From contig JAIUPA010000032.1 in the NCBI GenBank assembly GCA_020161665.1, positions 1-50,086 on the forward strand: a DNA stretch of 50,086 bases. The letters are read 5' to 3'. The notes under the pieces are model-generated. The model made no database searches. It had not been told where the DNA came from and saw only the letters and a list, made by a program, of their open reading frames with translations. Below, one piece after another: positions 17,831 through 26,973 of this stretch. Origin of the DNA: Pseudomonadota bacterium (GTDB lineage Bacteria > Pseudomonadota > Alphaproteobacteria > Rhizobiales > Rhizobiaceae). Within the stretch, counting starts at the first letter, position 1. Each line of letters begins with the position of its first letter. Position numbers and translations under genes: made by a program.

Positions 17831-19039
17831 ATGCGCAAGAGCATCATTCTGTCCACGGCCATCGCCCTGGCAGCCGGTACGTCCGCTTTCGCCGCCGACA
17901 TTTCGGACGGCAAGGTCAAGATCGGCATCCTGAACGACCAGTCGGGCGTCTACGCCAACTTCGGCGGCAAATATTCCTACGAAGCTGCCAAGATGGCTGC
18001 CGAAGACTTCGGCGGCAAGGTTCAAGGCGCGACGATCGAAGTGGTGACCGCCGACCATCAGAACAAGGCTGACGTGGCCTCGAACATCGCCCGCCAGTGG
18101 TATGATACCGAGCAGGTCGACTCCATCATGGAACTCACCTCGTCCTCCGTTGGCCTTGCCGTGCAGGCGCTGTCGAAGGACAAGAAGAAGATCACCATCA
18201 ACACCGGCGCCGCAACCACGGAACTGACCGGCAAGCAGTGCACCCCCTACGGCTTCCATTGGGCTTATGACACCTATTCGCTGGCCGTCGGCACGGGTGG
18301 CGCGCTGGTGAAGCAGGGCGGCGACAGCTGGTTCTTCCTGACCGCTGACTATGCCTTCGGCTATTCGCTGGAAGAAAACACCTCGAACTTCGTCAAGGCC
18401 AATGGCGGTAAGGTTCTCGGCTCGGTCCGCCATCCGCTGGCAACCACGGACTACTCCTCCTTCCTCCTGCAGGCCCAGTCTTCCGGCGCCAAGGTCATCG
18501 GCCTTGCCAATGCCGGTCTTGATACGGCCAACGCCATCAAGCAGGCGGCCGAATTCGGCATCGTCGCGGGCGGTCAGCGCCTTGCAGCCCTTCTCTTCAC
18601 GCTCGCTGAAGTCAACGGTCTCGGCCTTGAAGCAGCCCAAGGCCTGACGCTCACGGAAGGTTTCTACTGGAACCGCGACGACGAATCCCGCAAGTTCGGC
18701 GAGCGCTTCTTCAAGCGTACGGGCGCCATGCCGAACATGGTCCATGCCGGAACCTATTCCGCTGTGATGTCCTACCTGAAGGCGATCGACAAGGCCGGCA
18801 CGGATGATGCCGATGCCGTGGCCAAGACGCTGAAGGAACTGCCGGTCAACGACCTCTTCACCAAGGATGGCCATGTGGCCGCCAACGGCAAGATGATCCA
18901 CGACATGTATCTGATGCAGGTGAAGAAGCCGGGCGAAAGCGCCACTCCGTGGGATTACTACACGGTTCTGGCCACCATCCCCGGCAAGGAAGCCTTCATC
19001 GATCCGGCCAAGAGCGGTTGCCCGCTGGTCGCACAGTAA
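17831..19039 (+). CDS. Branched-chain-amino-acid-type ABC binding protein, 402 aa
   Basis: Periplasmic binding protein of the LivK/Leu-Ile-Val family. The start is ATG 17831 with GGGAGG nine bases upstream. The signal peptide covers about residues 1-22, ending SAFA. The mature chain begins with the family pattern VKIGILNDQSGVYANFGGKY and contains the Ser/Thr-rich binding-site segments LTSSSVGLAVQ and NTGAATTELTG. It starts a nine-gene run encoding a full importer and four enzymes. Members of this family carry amino acids, amides, urea, and aliphatic or aromatic acids, so the substrate cannot be named. Confidence 0.92.
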   Translation: MRKSIILSTAIALAAGTSAFAADISDGKVKIGILNDQSGVYANFGGKYSYEAAKMAAEDFGGKVQGATIEVVTADHQNKADVASNIARQWYDTEQVDSIMELTSSSVGLAVQALSKDKKKITINTGAATTELTGKQCTPYGFHWAYDTYSLAVGTGGALVKQGGDSWFFLTADYAFGYSLEENTSNFVKANGGKVLGSVRHPLATTDYSSFLLQAQSSGAKVIGLANAGLDTANAIKQAAEFGIVAGGQRLAALLFTLAEVNGLGLEAAQGLTLTEGFYWNRDDESRKFGERFFKRTGAMPNMVHAGTYSAVMSYLKAIDKAGTDDADAVAKTLKELPVNDLFTKDGHVAANGKMIHDMYLMQVKKPGESATPWDYYTVLATIPGKEAFIDPAKSGCPLVAQ

Positions 19040-19052
19040 GAGGCAGTCCATC

Positions 19053-19838
19053 ATGACGATTGCTCCCGTCCTTCGCAAGGAAGAGGAACCTCAGGTCGTG
19101 CTCACGGCCCGTGGCCTCACCAAGAGTTTCGGTGCCTTTACGGCCGTCAAGAACGTCAATCTCGACGTTCACCATGCCCGCGTGCATGCCCTGATTGGTC
19201 CGAACGGTGCCGGCAAGACCACGGTCTTCAACCTCTTGACCAAATTCCTCCAGCCGACGGGCGGGACGATCGAACTCATGGGTGCCGACATCACCAGAAC
19301 ACCGCCGGACAAGGTGGCGCGCATGGGTCTCGTGCGCTCCTTCCAGATCTCGGCGGTGTTCCCCCACCTGTCTGTCCTCGAAAATGTTCGGGTGGCCCTC
19401 CAGCGCCCGAATAACCTCGCAACCCAGTTCTGGCTGCCCATGTCCTCGCTTGACCGGCTGAACGCCCGCGCCGAGGAACTGATCGCAGCAGTCGGGCTGA
19501 CGCGCGAAAAGCATGCGCTGGCGGCAGACCTTTCCTATGGGCGCAAGCGCGTTCTGGAAATCGCCACCACGCTGGCCCTCGACCCCAAGGTGCTGCTGCT
19601 GGACGAGCCGATGGCGGGCATGGGGGGTGAGGATGTGTCGCATGTGGCCGAACTGATCCGCGAAGTGGCGAAAACCCGCGCGGTTCTCATGGTCGAGCAC
19701 AATCTCAAGGTCGTTGCCGACATCTGCCATCACGTCACGGTGCTGCAGCGCGGTGAAATCCTCGCCGAAGGCGATTATGCGGAAGTCGCCGCCGATCCGC
19801 GCGTGCGCACCGCTTACATGGGCACGGAGGAAGCCTGA
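19053..19838 (+). CDS. livG: ABC importer ATPase, LivG type, 261 aa
   Basis: ATPase of the same importer. Walker A GPNGAGKTT is at about residues 47-55, the Q-loop in VRSFQISAVFPHLSVLENV, and Walker B VLLLDEPMAGM near 180-190. The signature reads LSYGRKRVLEIA rather than the common LSHGEQRQLEIA, a variant that keeps Ser and Gly. Switch His lies in VEHNL. The gap from the binding-protein gene is 13 bases. Confidence 0.93.
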   Translation: MTIAPVLRKEEEPQVVLTARGLTKSFGAFTAVKNVNLDVHHARVHALIGPNGAGKTTVFNLLTKFLQPTGGTIELMGADITRTPPDKVARMGLVRSFQISAVFPHLSVLENVRVALQRPNNLATQFWLPMSSLDRLNARAEELIAAVGLTREKHALAADLSYGRKRVLEIATTLALDPKVLLLDEPMAGMGGEDVSHVAELIREVAKTRAVLMVEHNLKVVADICHHVTVLQRGEILAEGDYAEVAADPRVRTAYMGTEEA

Positions 19839-19839
19839 T

Positions 19840-20541
19840 ATGGCCGCACTGCTCGAAGTTTCCAATCTCGAAGCCTGGTATGGTGAAAGCCAGGCGCTCC
19901 ATGGCGTTGATCTGAAGGTCGGCGAAGGCGAGATGATCACCATTCTCGGCCGCAATGGCGTTGGCAAGACGACGACGCTGCGCGCCATCATGGGCCTGAT
20001 CCGCAGCCGCAAGGGCGAAATTCGTCTTGCTGGCAAGGACATGCTGCCGGTGCCTCTGCACAAGACGGCCAAGCACGGCCTCGGTTTCGTGCCGGAAGAG
20101 CGCGGCATCTTCGCAACGCTGACCGTTGAGGAAAACCTGAAGCTTCCCCCCGTCGTGGCGGAAGGCGGCATGAGCCTCGATGAAATTTACGAACTGTTCC
20201 CGAACCTTCTGGAGCGTCGTTCAAGCCCCGGCACCAAGCTTTCCGGCGGCGAACAGCAGATGCTGGCCATGGCCCGCATCCTGCGCACCGGCATCAAGGT
20301 TCTGCTGCTTGACGAACCGACGGAAGGCCTCGCCCCCGTCATTGTCCAGCGCATTGGCGACGTGCTCCAGAAACTGAAGGCCCGCGGCATGACCGTGGTC
20401 CTCGTTGAACAGAATTTCCGTTTCGCAGCCAAGATTTCGGACCGCTTCTACCTGATGGACCACGGCCAGATGGTGGCGGATTTCCCGGTCGGCGACCTGC
20501 CGAACCGTATGGGCGAACTCAACAAGGTGCTGGGGGTTTAA
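19840..20541 (+). CDS. livF: ABC importer ATPase, LivF type, 233 aa
   Basis: Second ATPase of the importer. Start ATG 19840 is one base after the livG stop; the longer frame from 19714 overlaps livG and is not real. Walker A GRNGVGKTT is at about residues 36-44, signature LSGGEQQMLAMARIL near 133-147, and Walker B VLLLDEPTEGLAP near 153-165. Length is typical of LivF. The next gene's ATG immediately follows its stop. Confidence 0.93.
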   Translation: MAALLEVSNLEAWYGESQALHGVDLKVGEGEMITILGRNGVGKTTTLRAIMGLIRSRKGEIRLAGKDMLPVPLHKTAKHGLGFVPEERGIFATLTVEENLKLPPVVAEGGMSLDEIYELFPNLLERRSSPGTKLSGGEQQMLAMARILRTGIKVLLLDEPTEGLAPVIVQRIGDVLQKLKARGMTVVLVEQNFRFAAKISDRFYLMDHGQMVADFPVGDLPNRMGELNKVLGV

Positions 20542-21429
20542 ATGACCATGATTTTCGGTATTCCGATCCAGGCCCTGCTCGGTCAGCTTCTGGTCGGTCT
20601 CATCAACGGCTCCTTCTATGCCATGCTGTCGCTTGGCCTTGCGGTCATCTTCGGCCTTCTGCGCGTCATCAATTTCGCCCACGGCGCGCAATACATGCTG
20701 GGCGCCTTCGTGGCCTTCCTTGGCATGCAGCATTTCGGCATGAATTTCTGGGCGGCGCTCATTGTCACCCCGCTGGTCGTTGCGATTTTCGGGGCCATCA
20801 TCGAGCGCCTGCTGCTGTCCAGGCTTTATGATCTCGATCCGCTCTACGGACTGCTCTTCACCTTTGGCCTTGCCCTCACCGTGGAAGGCACGTTCCGCTA
20901 TTTCTATGGCGCGGCCGGTCAGCCCTATTCGGTTCCCGCAGCCCTGTCGGGCGGCACTAATCTCGGCTTCATGTTCCTGCCGAACTACCGCGCCTTTGTC
21001 GTCATCGTGTCGCTGGCAGGCTGCCTTGCCACCTGGGCGCTCATCGAAAAGACCCGTCTCGGCTCTTATCTGCGAGCAGCTACCGAAAACCCGAGCCTCG
21101 TTCAGGCCTTTGGCATCAACGTTCCGCTACTCTTGACGCTGACCTACGCTCTGGGTGCGGGTCTCGCAGGCTTCACCGGCGTCCTCGCCGCCCCGATCTA
21201 CCAGGTCTCACCGCTGATGGGCACGAACCTCATCATCGTCGTCTTCGCCGTGGTCGTGGTCGGTGGCATGGGCTCCATCATGGGCGCCATCATCACAGGG
21301 TATCTGCTCGGCATTACCGAAGGCCTGACCAAGGTCTTCTACCCTGAAGCCTCCAGCATCGTCATCTTCGTCATCATGGCGATTGTCCTGCTCATCCGCC
21401 CCGCCGGCCTGTTCGGAAAGGACGCCTGA
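20542..21429 (+). CDS. livH: ABC importer permease, LivH type, 295 aa
   Basis: Inner-membrane permease with about eight helices. It shows the LivH hallmarks NGSFYAMLSLGLAVIFGLLR and INFAHGAQYMLGAFVAF at the N-terminus, and GMGSIMGAIITGYLLGITEG in the conserved cytoplasmic loop near the C-terminus. Zero spacing from livF and a two-base gap to livM indicate tight coupling. Confidence 0.94.
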   Translation: MTMIFGIPIQALLGQLLVGLINGSFYAMLSLGLAVIFGLLRVINFAHGAQYMLGAFVAFLGMQHFGMNFWAALIVTPLVVAIFGAIIERLLLSRLYDLDPLYGLLFTFGLALTVEGTFRYFYGAAGQPYSVPAALSGGTNLGFMFLPNYRAFVVIVSLAGCLATWALIEKTRLGSYLRAATENPSLVQAFGINVPLLLTLTYALGAGLAGFTGVLAAPIYQVSPLMGTNLIIVVFAVVVVGGMGSIMGAIITGYLLGITEGLTKVFYPEASSIVIFVIMAIVLLIRPAGLFGKDA

Positions 21430-21431
21430 TC

Positions 21432-22439
21432 ATGTCCAAAGCCATTCACTCGCATCACGCTTCGGCAACCCATCCTGCGCAAGCCCCGGTCGGGCTCGGC
21501 CCGGTCAAGATTGGTCTGATGGCCATCGGTCTGGTGGCGCTGATCGCGGCCCCGCTTCTGATCTATCCGATCTTCATCATGAAGCTTCTGTGCTTCGCGC
21601 TCTTTGCCTGCGCCTTCAACCTGCTCCTGGGTTATACGGGGCTCTTGTCCTTCGGCCACGCTGCCTTCTTCGGCGGGGCTGCCTATTTCACCGCCCATGC
21701 GGTGAAGGAATGGGGCGTCACGCCGGAAATCGGCCTCATCATCGGCATGGCAGGCGCTGCCGTCCTTGGTTTTGTCATCGGCTTCGTCGCCATCCGCCGC
21801 CAGGGCATTTATTTCGCCATGATCACGCTGGCGCTCGCCCAGATGTTCTACTTCTTCTGCCTTCAGGCCCCCTTCACCCATGGTGAGGATGGTCTGCAGT
21901 CCGTGCCGCGCGGCCATCTCTTCGGCCTCATCGATCTCTCGGTGCAGACGAACATGTACTACACGGTTCTCGCAGCCTTCGTGATTGTGCTGCTGGTGAT
22001 CTGGCGCTTCGTTCACTCGCCCTTCGGCATGATCCTGAAGTCGATCCGCGAAAACGAAAACCGCGCCATTTCGCTCGGCTATTCGGTGCAGCACTACAAG
22101 CTCGGGGCCTTCGTCATGTCGGCAACGCTGGCCGGTCTCGCGGGTGGCCTCAAGGCTCTGGTCTTCCAGTTCGCCACGCTGACGGATGTCAGCTGGCAGA
22201 TGTCGGGCGAAGTCATTCTCATGACGCTGCTCGGTGGCATCGGCACCATGATTGGCCCGATCTTCGGTGCGGGTCTGGTGGTGACGCTGCAGAACTACCT
22301 CGCAACCTCCGATTTCCCGGTCACCATCATCACCGGCCTTGTTTTCATGGCCTGCGTGCTGGTCTTCCGCCGTGGTCTGGTCGGGGAATTTTATGCCTCC
22401 CGTCTCGGTCGAAAGCTCGGCTTCGAACACCGCCGCTAA
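21432..22439 (+). CDS. livM: ABC importer permease, LivM type, 335 aa
   Basis: Second permease. Family signatures are FNLLLGYTGLLSFGHAAFFG near residues 57-76, SIRENENRAISLGY near 198-211, and LGGIGTMIGPIFGAGL near 265-280. The short polar N-terminus lacks the long extension of enteric LivM, as is usual for alphaproteobacterial members. It completes the importer; a stem-loop follows it before the enzyme genes. Confidence 0.93.
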   Translation: MSKAIHSHHASATHPAQAPVGLGPVKIGLMAIGLVALIAAPLLIYPIFIMKLLCFALFACAFNLLLGYTGLLSFGHAAFFGGAAYFTAHAVKEWGVTPEIGLIIGMAGAAVLGFVIGFVAIRRQGIYFAMITLALAQMFYFFCLQAPFTHGEDGLQSVPRGHLFGLIDLSVQTNMYYTVLAAFVIVLLVIWRFVHSPFGMILKSIRENENRAISLGYSVQHYKLGAFVMSATLAGLAGGLKALVFQFATLTDVSWQMSGEVILMTLLGGIGTMIGPIFGAGLVVTLQNYLATSDFPVTIITGLVFMACVLVFRRGLVGEFYASRLGRKLGFEHRR

Positions 22440-22473
22440 TCCCGCGACCCTTTGCAATGAACGGAATGCCCGA

Positions 22474-22495
22474 CCCGCGTCACCTCTGACGCGGG
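22474..22495 (+). other. Intercistronic stem-loop between importer and enzyme genes
   Basis: CCCGCGTCA-CCTC-TGACGCGGG is a perfect nine-base-pair stem with a four-base loop, in the 80-base gap between livM and the GMC dehydrogenase gene. No T-run follows, so full termination is unlikely. It could reduce or separate expression of the enzymes relative to the importer. This is the only notable structure in the gap. Confidence 0.55.
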
Positions 22496-22519
22496 AACGG
22501 GATCCCCTTGGAGAACATC

Positions 22520-24115
22520 ATGGGCGATTTTGATTATATCGTCATCGGGGCAGGCAGCGCTGGCTGCGTTCTGGCAAACCGCCTCTCGAAGGACCCCGCC
22601 AATCGCGTGCTGCTTCTGGAAGCGGGCGGCAGAGATAACTACCACTGGATTCACATCCCGGTCGGCTATCTCTACTGCATCGACAATCCGCGCACCGACT
22701 GGCGTTTTCGAACGGCCAACGAGCCGGGTCTGAACGGTCGCTCCCTGATCTATCCGCGCGGCAAGGTTCTCGGCGGCTGCTCCTCCATCAACGGCATGAT
22801 CTACATGCGCGGTCAGGCGCGTGATTATGACCAGTGGCGTCAAATGGGCTGCGAGGGCTGGGGCTGGGATGATGTTCTGCCCTACTTCACCCGCTCGGAG
22901 GACTTTTATCGCGGCAAGAGCGATCTTCATGGCGAAGGCGGTGAATGGCGCGTCGAAAAGGCCCGCGTGCGCTGGGAAGTGCTCGAAGCCTTCCAGAAGG
23001 CTGCGGCCGAAGCCGGGATTCCGACCACCGAAGACTTCAACCGTGGCGACAATGAAGGGTCCGGCTATTTCGATGTGAACCAGCGCAACGGCTGGCGCTG
23101 GAACACCGCCAAGGCCTTCCTTCGCCCGGCCCGTGACCGCGCCAACCTGTCGGTGTGGACCCATGCCCACGCCCGCCGCCTGATCATCGAACAGGGTGCG
23201 GTCAAGGGTGTCGAAATCCTGCATGACGGTCAGGTGAAGTCGCTGCGTGCCCGCAAGGAAACCGTGCTGTCTGCCGGGTCCATCGGCTCGCCGCAGCTTC
23301 TGGAACTGTCGGGCGTTGGCCGTGGTGATGTGCTGCAGGCCGCAGGTGTTGACGTGCGCCACGAGGTCAATGGCATCGGCGAGAACCTTCAGGATCATCT
23401 GCAGCTTCGTATGATCTACAAGGTATCCGGCGTGCCGACTCTGAACGAGCAGGCCTCCAGCCTCATCGGCAAGATGAAGATCGGCCTGGAATACGCGTTG
23501 AAGCGCTCCGGTCCTATGTCCATGGCCCCGAGCCAGCTGGGCGTGTTCACCCGCTCGTCGGCGGAAAAGGAAACGGCGGACCTGCAATATCACGTCCAGC
23601 CGGTCTCGCTCGACAAGTTCGGCGATCCCGTCCATCCCTTCCCGGCCATGACGGCGAGCGTGTGCAATCTGCGTCCGGAAAGCCGGGGTTCGGTGCATAT
23701 CAAGAGGCCGGATTTCAGCGCCCAGCCGGAGATCCGTCCGAACTATCTGTCGGCAGAGGCCGACCGGCAGACCGCTGCCAATGCCATCCGCCTGACCCGC
23801 CGCATCGTTGCCCAGCCGTCCTTCGCCCGCTTCAAGCCCGAGGAGTACAAGCCCGGCCCGTCTTACGAAAGCGAAGCGGATCTGATGCGCGCAGCAGGCG
23901 ATATCGGCACGACGATCTTCCATCCCGTCGGCACCATGCGCATGGGCGCGGATGAAAACAGCGTGGTCGATACGCGCCTGAGATTGCGCGCCCTGAAGGG
24001 GCTTCGCGTCGCCGATGCCTCGGTCATGCCGACGATCACGTCCGGAAACACCAATTCGCCGACCATCATGATCGCGGAAAAAGCCGCCGACATGATCCTC
24101 GCGGACAATCGATAA
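22520..24115 (+). CDS. GMC-family FAD-dependent alcohol dehydrogenase, 531 aa
   Basis: Glucose-methanol-choline oxidoreductase. The FAD motif GAGSAG is at residues 10-15, and the GMC signature segment GKVLGGCSSINGMIYMRG lies near 82-99. Catalytic residues are His468 (FHPVGTMRMG) and a partner Asn at about 510-512 (SGNTNSPT). The start is ATG 22520, with GGAG upstream; a TTG four codons earlier is less likely. The family oxidises alcohols such as choline, aliphatic alcohols and polyethylene glycol to aldehydes. The partner Asn and overall pattern resemble alkanol and choline dehydrogenases, but no glycine-betaine genes are nearby. No signal peptide is seen. The substrate is unresolved. Confidence 0.9.
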   Translation: MGDFDYIVIGAGSAGCVLANRLSKDPANRVLLLEAGGRDNYHWIHIPVGYLYCIDNPRTDWRFRTANEPGLNGRSLIYPRGKVLGGCSSINGMIYMRGQARDYDQWRQMGCEGWGWDDVLPYFTRSEDFYRGKSDLHGEGGEWRVEKARVRWEVLEAFQKAAAEAGIPTTEDFNRGDNEGSGYFDVNQRNGWRWNTAKAFLRPARDRANLSVWTHAHARRLIIEQGAVKGVEILHDGQVKSLRARKETVLSAGSIGSPQLLELSGVGRGDVLQAAGVDVRHEVNGIGENLQDHLQLRMIYKVSGVPTLNEQASSLIGKMKIGLEYALKRSGPMSMAPSQLGVFTRSSAEKETADLQYHVQPVSLDKFGDPVHPFPAMTASVCNLRPESRGSVHIKRPDFSAQPEIRPNYLSAEADRQTAANAIRLTRRIVAQPSFARFKPEEYKPGPSYESEADLMRAAGDIGTTIFHPVGTMRMGADENSVVDTRLRLRALKGLRVADASVMPTITSGNTNSPTIMIAEKAADMILADNR

Positions 24116-24133
24116 AAGACGGGGGAGACACCC

Positions 24134-25018
24134 ATGAACACCATCGCATTCATCGGTCTCGGCAATATGGGTCTTCCCATGGCCGCCAATCTCGCCAAGG
24201 CAGGCTACACGGTCAAAGGCTTTGACCTCTCCGAGGCAAGCCGCGCCGCCGCCGAAGGCGAAGGCATTCACGCCGTCTCCTCGCTCGCGGATGCCGTGAA
24301 GGGCGCCGATGCCGTCATTACCATGCTGCCGAAGGGCGAGCATGTCGTGGCCGTCTACCGCGATCTGGTCGGTCTGGTTGCGGCCGGAACACTGCTGATC
24401 GATTGCTCGACGGTCGATGTCACCAGCGCCCGCGCCGCCCACGATCTGGCGGCTGGCAAGGCCTGCCATTCTGTGGACGCTCCCGTTTCCGGTGGTACGG
24501 GCGGGGCCAAGGGTGCAACGCTCACCTTCATGTGCGGCGCAGAGGCGGCAGCCTTTGAGGCGGCGCGCCCCATTCTGGAAAAGATGGGCCGCAAGATCGT
24601 TCATTGCGGCGGGGCCGGGGCCGGGCAGGCCGCCAAGATCTGCAACAATATGATCCTCGGCATCTCGATGATTGCCGTATCGGAAGCCTTTGTCCTCGGT
24701 GAGCGCCTCGGCCTCTCCCATCAGGCCCTGTTCGATGTCGCCTCCACGTCGTCGGGCCAGTGCTGGGCGCTCACCTCCTATTGCCCGGTGCCGGGTCCGG
24801 TGCCGACGACGCCCGCCAATAACGGCTATCGTCCGGGCTTTGCCGCCGCCCTTATGCTGAAAGACCTGAAGCTCTCGCAGGAAGCGGCCGACAGCGCCGG
24901 CGCATCAACGCCGCTCGGGGCCGCCGCCACCGCGCTTTATGATCGCTTTGCCACGGCCGGCAGCGGCGACCGTGACTTTTCCGCCATTGTCGAAATGCTG
25001 CGCGGGAGTGGAGCATGA
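24134..25018 (+). CDS. mmsB: 3-hydroxyisobutyrate-dehydrogenase-like enzyme, 294 aa
   Basis: Beta-hydroxyacid dehydrogenase family. N-terminal NAD-binding GLGNMGLPMAANL (about residues 8-20), substrate loop DAPVSGGTGGAKGATL near 115-130, catalytic Lys168 in AAKICNNM, and the C-terminal helical domain ending before KDLKLSQEAA. The closest known role is oxidation of 3-hydroxyisobutyrate to methylmalonate semialdehyde in valine breakdown, so the liv-type importer makes a branched-chain link plausible. No methylmalonate-semialdehyde dehydrogenase gene is nearby, so a different 3-hydroxyacid may be the substrate. The stop overlaps the next start (ATGA). Confidence 0.85.
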   Translation: MNTIAFIGLGNMGLPMAANLAKAGYTVKGFDLSEASRAAAEGEGIHAVSSLADAVKGADAVITMLPKGEHVVAVYRDLVGLVAAGTLLIDCSTVDVTSARAAHDLAAGKACHSVDAPVSGGTGGAKGATLTFMCGAEAAAFEAARPILEKMGRKIVHCGGAGAGQAAKICNNMILGISMIAVSEAFVLGERLGLSHQALFDVASTSSGQCWALTSYCPVPGPVPTTPANNGYRPGFAAALMLKDLKLSQEAADSAGASTPLGAAATALYDRFATAGSGDRDFSAIVEMLRGSGA

Positions 25019-26970
25019 CAAACACCGACGCCTCAACGCTTCTCTGGTCGCCGTCCCGGTCTCGTATCGAAGGTTCGGCTCTTTATGGTTTTGCCCAACG
25101 CACGGCGGACGCAAGCGGTGCGGCGGCGGATGATTATGCAGCCCTTCTCGATTGGTCGAATCGTGCGCCGGAAGCGTTCTATGCAGCGCTGTGGGATGAA
25201 CTGGGTATCATCGGGCAGAAGGGCGACAAGGCCTTTGAAGCGGGAAAGACGCTTCGCGAAACCCGCTTCTACCCAAATGCCCGTCTGAATTATGCCGAAA
25301 ACCTGCTGCGCGATGCCGATGACCGGCTGGCCGTGATTGCCTATCGTGATGATGGCACCCGCCGTACGATCACGCGCCGCGCCCTTTATGCCGAAGTTTC
25401 GCGCATGGTGCAGGCGCTCAAAGCCCGTGGCGTTGGCGAAGGCGACCGCGTCGGGGCCATTGTCACCCATGATATTGAAGCAATCATCGGCTATCTCGCG
25501 GCCAGCGCGATTGGTGCCATCTGGTCGTCCTGCTCGCCCGATTTCGGCCCGGCAGGGGCTTCCGACCGGCTGTCGCAGATTGCGCCCAAGGTGCTGATTG
25601 CGGTGCCGGAATATGGCTATGCCGGAAAACGCATCGATGTCGCCCCGACAATCCGGGCCGTGGCGGAAAGCGCCACGCCGGAGCACATCATCCTGATCGG
25701 TGACGTGGTGCCGGTTTCGCTGGCCGACCTTGCCTGCGAAACCTGGGAAAGCGCCCTTTCTCCCTACGCCCCGGGCGAAATCGCCTTCAACCGACTGCCC
25801 TTCAATGCGCCGCTGGCGATCCTTTATTCCTCCGGCACCACCGGAAAGCCGAAATGCATCACCCATTCCGGTGGCGGCCTTCTCTTGCAGCACATGAAGG
25901 AACAGAAGCTGCAATGCGACCTTCAGGAAGGCGAACGCTTCTTCTATTTCACCACTTGCGGCTGGATGATGTGGAACTGGCAGGTCTCCGGTCTGGCGCT
26001 CGGCACGACGCTCGTCACCTATGATGGCAATCCCGGCTATCCCACGCCCGCCCGGCTGGTAGACCTGATCGATGCCGAAGGCATTGCCACCTTCGGCACT
26101 TCGGCCAAGTTCATCGACGCCTGCCTGAAGGCGGGGCTGAAGCCGCGTGAAACGCACAAGCTCACAAGCCTGCGCACCATTCTGTCCACCGGCTCGCCGC
26201 TGATCGGCCCGTCCTTCGATTACATCTATCGTGACTGGAAGGCGGATGTGCATCTCGCCTCGATCTCGGGTGGCACGGATATCTGCGCCTGCTTCCTCGG
26301 CGGCAACCCCCTGCAGCCCGTCCATCGCGGCGAATTGCAGGGTGCCATGCTGGGCATGGATATCGACACGCTGGACGATGAAGGCCGCCCGGTACGCGGT
26401 GTGGCGGGCGAACTGGTCTGCCGCAACGCCCATCTGTCCATGCCGGTTTGCTTCTGGGGGGACGAGGATGGCAGCCGCTATAACGCCGCCTATTTCGAAC
26501 GCTTCCCCGGCCTCTGGGCGCATGGCGATTTCGCCGAACAATGCCCGACCGGCGGTTTCGTCATTCATGGCCGCTCCGACACGACCCTGAACCCCGGTGG
26601 CGTGCGCATCGGCACGGCGGAAATCTACCGTCAGGTGGAAACCGTTGAAACCGTGGAAGAGGCGCTGGCCGTTGGTCAGGATATCGATGGCGACCAGCGC
26701 GTTATTCTGTTCGTGCGCCTGAAGGCCGACCAGCCTTTGACGGAGGATCTGGAAAAGGTCATCCGCACGCGCATCCGCTCCGGTGCCACACCGCGCCACG
26801 TCCCGGCGAGAATCATCGCCGTCACCGCCATTCCCCGCACCCGTTCGGGCAAGATTTCCGAAATCGCCGTGCGCGACACCATTCATGGTCGCCCGGTGAA
26901 GAACGCCGATGCGCTCGCCAACCCGGAATCGCTCGAACTTTACCGCAATCTGCCGCAGTTGAAGGAGTAG
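25015..26970 (+). CDS. acsA2: Acetoacetyl-CoA synthetase, 651 aa
   Basis: Adenylate-forming enzyme that activates acetoacetate to acetoacetyl-CoA with ATP. Length and the N-terminal block (WSPSRSRIEGSALYGF) match AacS/AcsA2 rather than acetyl-CoA synthetase. The ATP motif YSSGTTGKPK is near residues 270-279, GGTDICACF near 420, HGRSDTTLNPGGVRIGTAEI near 520-540, and catalytic Lys in RTRSGKISE at about 612. The start overlaps the upstream stop by four bases. With the following dehydrogenase it forms a complete path from 3-hydroxybutyrate to acetoacetyl-CoA. Confidence 0.94.
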   Translation: MTNTDASTLLWSPSRSRIEGSALYGFAQRTADASGAAADDYAALLDWSNRAPEAFYAALWDELGIIGQKGDKAFEAGKTLRETRFYPNARLNYAENLLRDADDRLAVIAYRDDGTRRTITRRALYAEVSRMVQALKARGVGEGDRVGAIVTHDIEAIIGYLAASAIGAIWSSCSPDFGPAGASDRLSQIAPKVLIAVPEYGYAGKRIDVAPTIRAVAESATPEHIILIGDVVPVSLADLACETWESALSPYAPGEIAFNRLPFNAPLAILYSSGTTGKPKCITHSGGGLLLQHMKEQKLQCDLQEGERFFYFTTCGWMMWNWQVSGLALGTTLVTYDGNPGYPTPARLVDLIDAEGIATFGTSAKFIDACLKAGLKPRETHKLTSLRTILSTGSPLIGPSFDYIYRDWKADVHLASISGGTDICACFLGGNPLQPVHRGELQGAMLGMDIDTLDDEGRPVRGVAGELVCRNAHLSMPVCFWGDEDGSRYNAAYFERFPGLWAHGDFAEQCPTGGFVIHGRSDTTLNPGGVRIGTAEIYRQVETVETVEEALAVGQDIDGDQRVILFVRLKADQPLTEDLEKVIRTRIRSGATPRHVPARIIAVTAIPRTRSGKISEIAVRDTIHGRPVKNADALANPESLELYRNLPQLKE

Positions 26971-26973
26971 GCC

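Noticed and set aside
22520..24115. Choline dehydrogenase betA
   Set aside because: The protein is a GMC enzyme, but betB/betI genes are absent and the neighbours concern acetoacetate and 3-hydroxyacids, so only a general alcohol-dehydrogenase call is justified.
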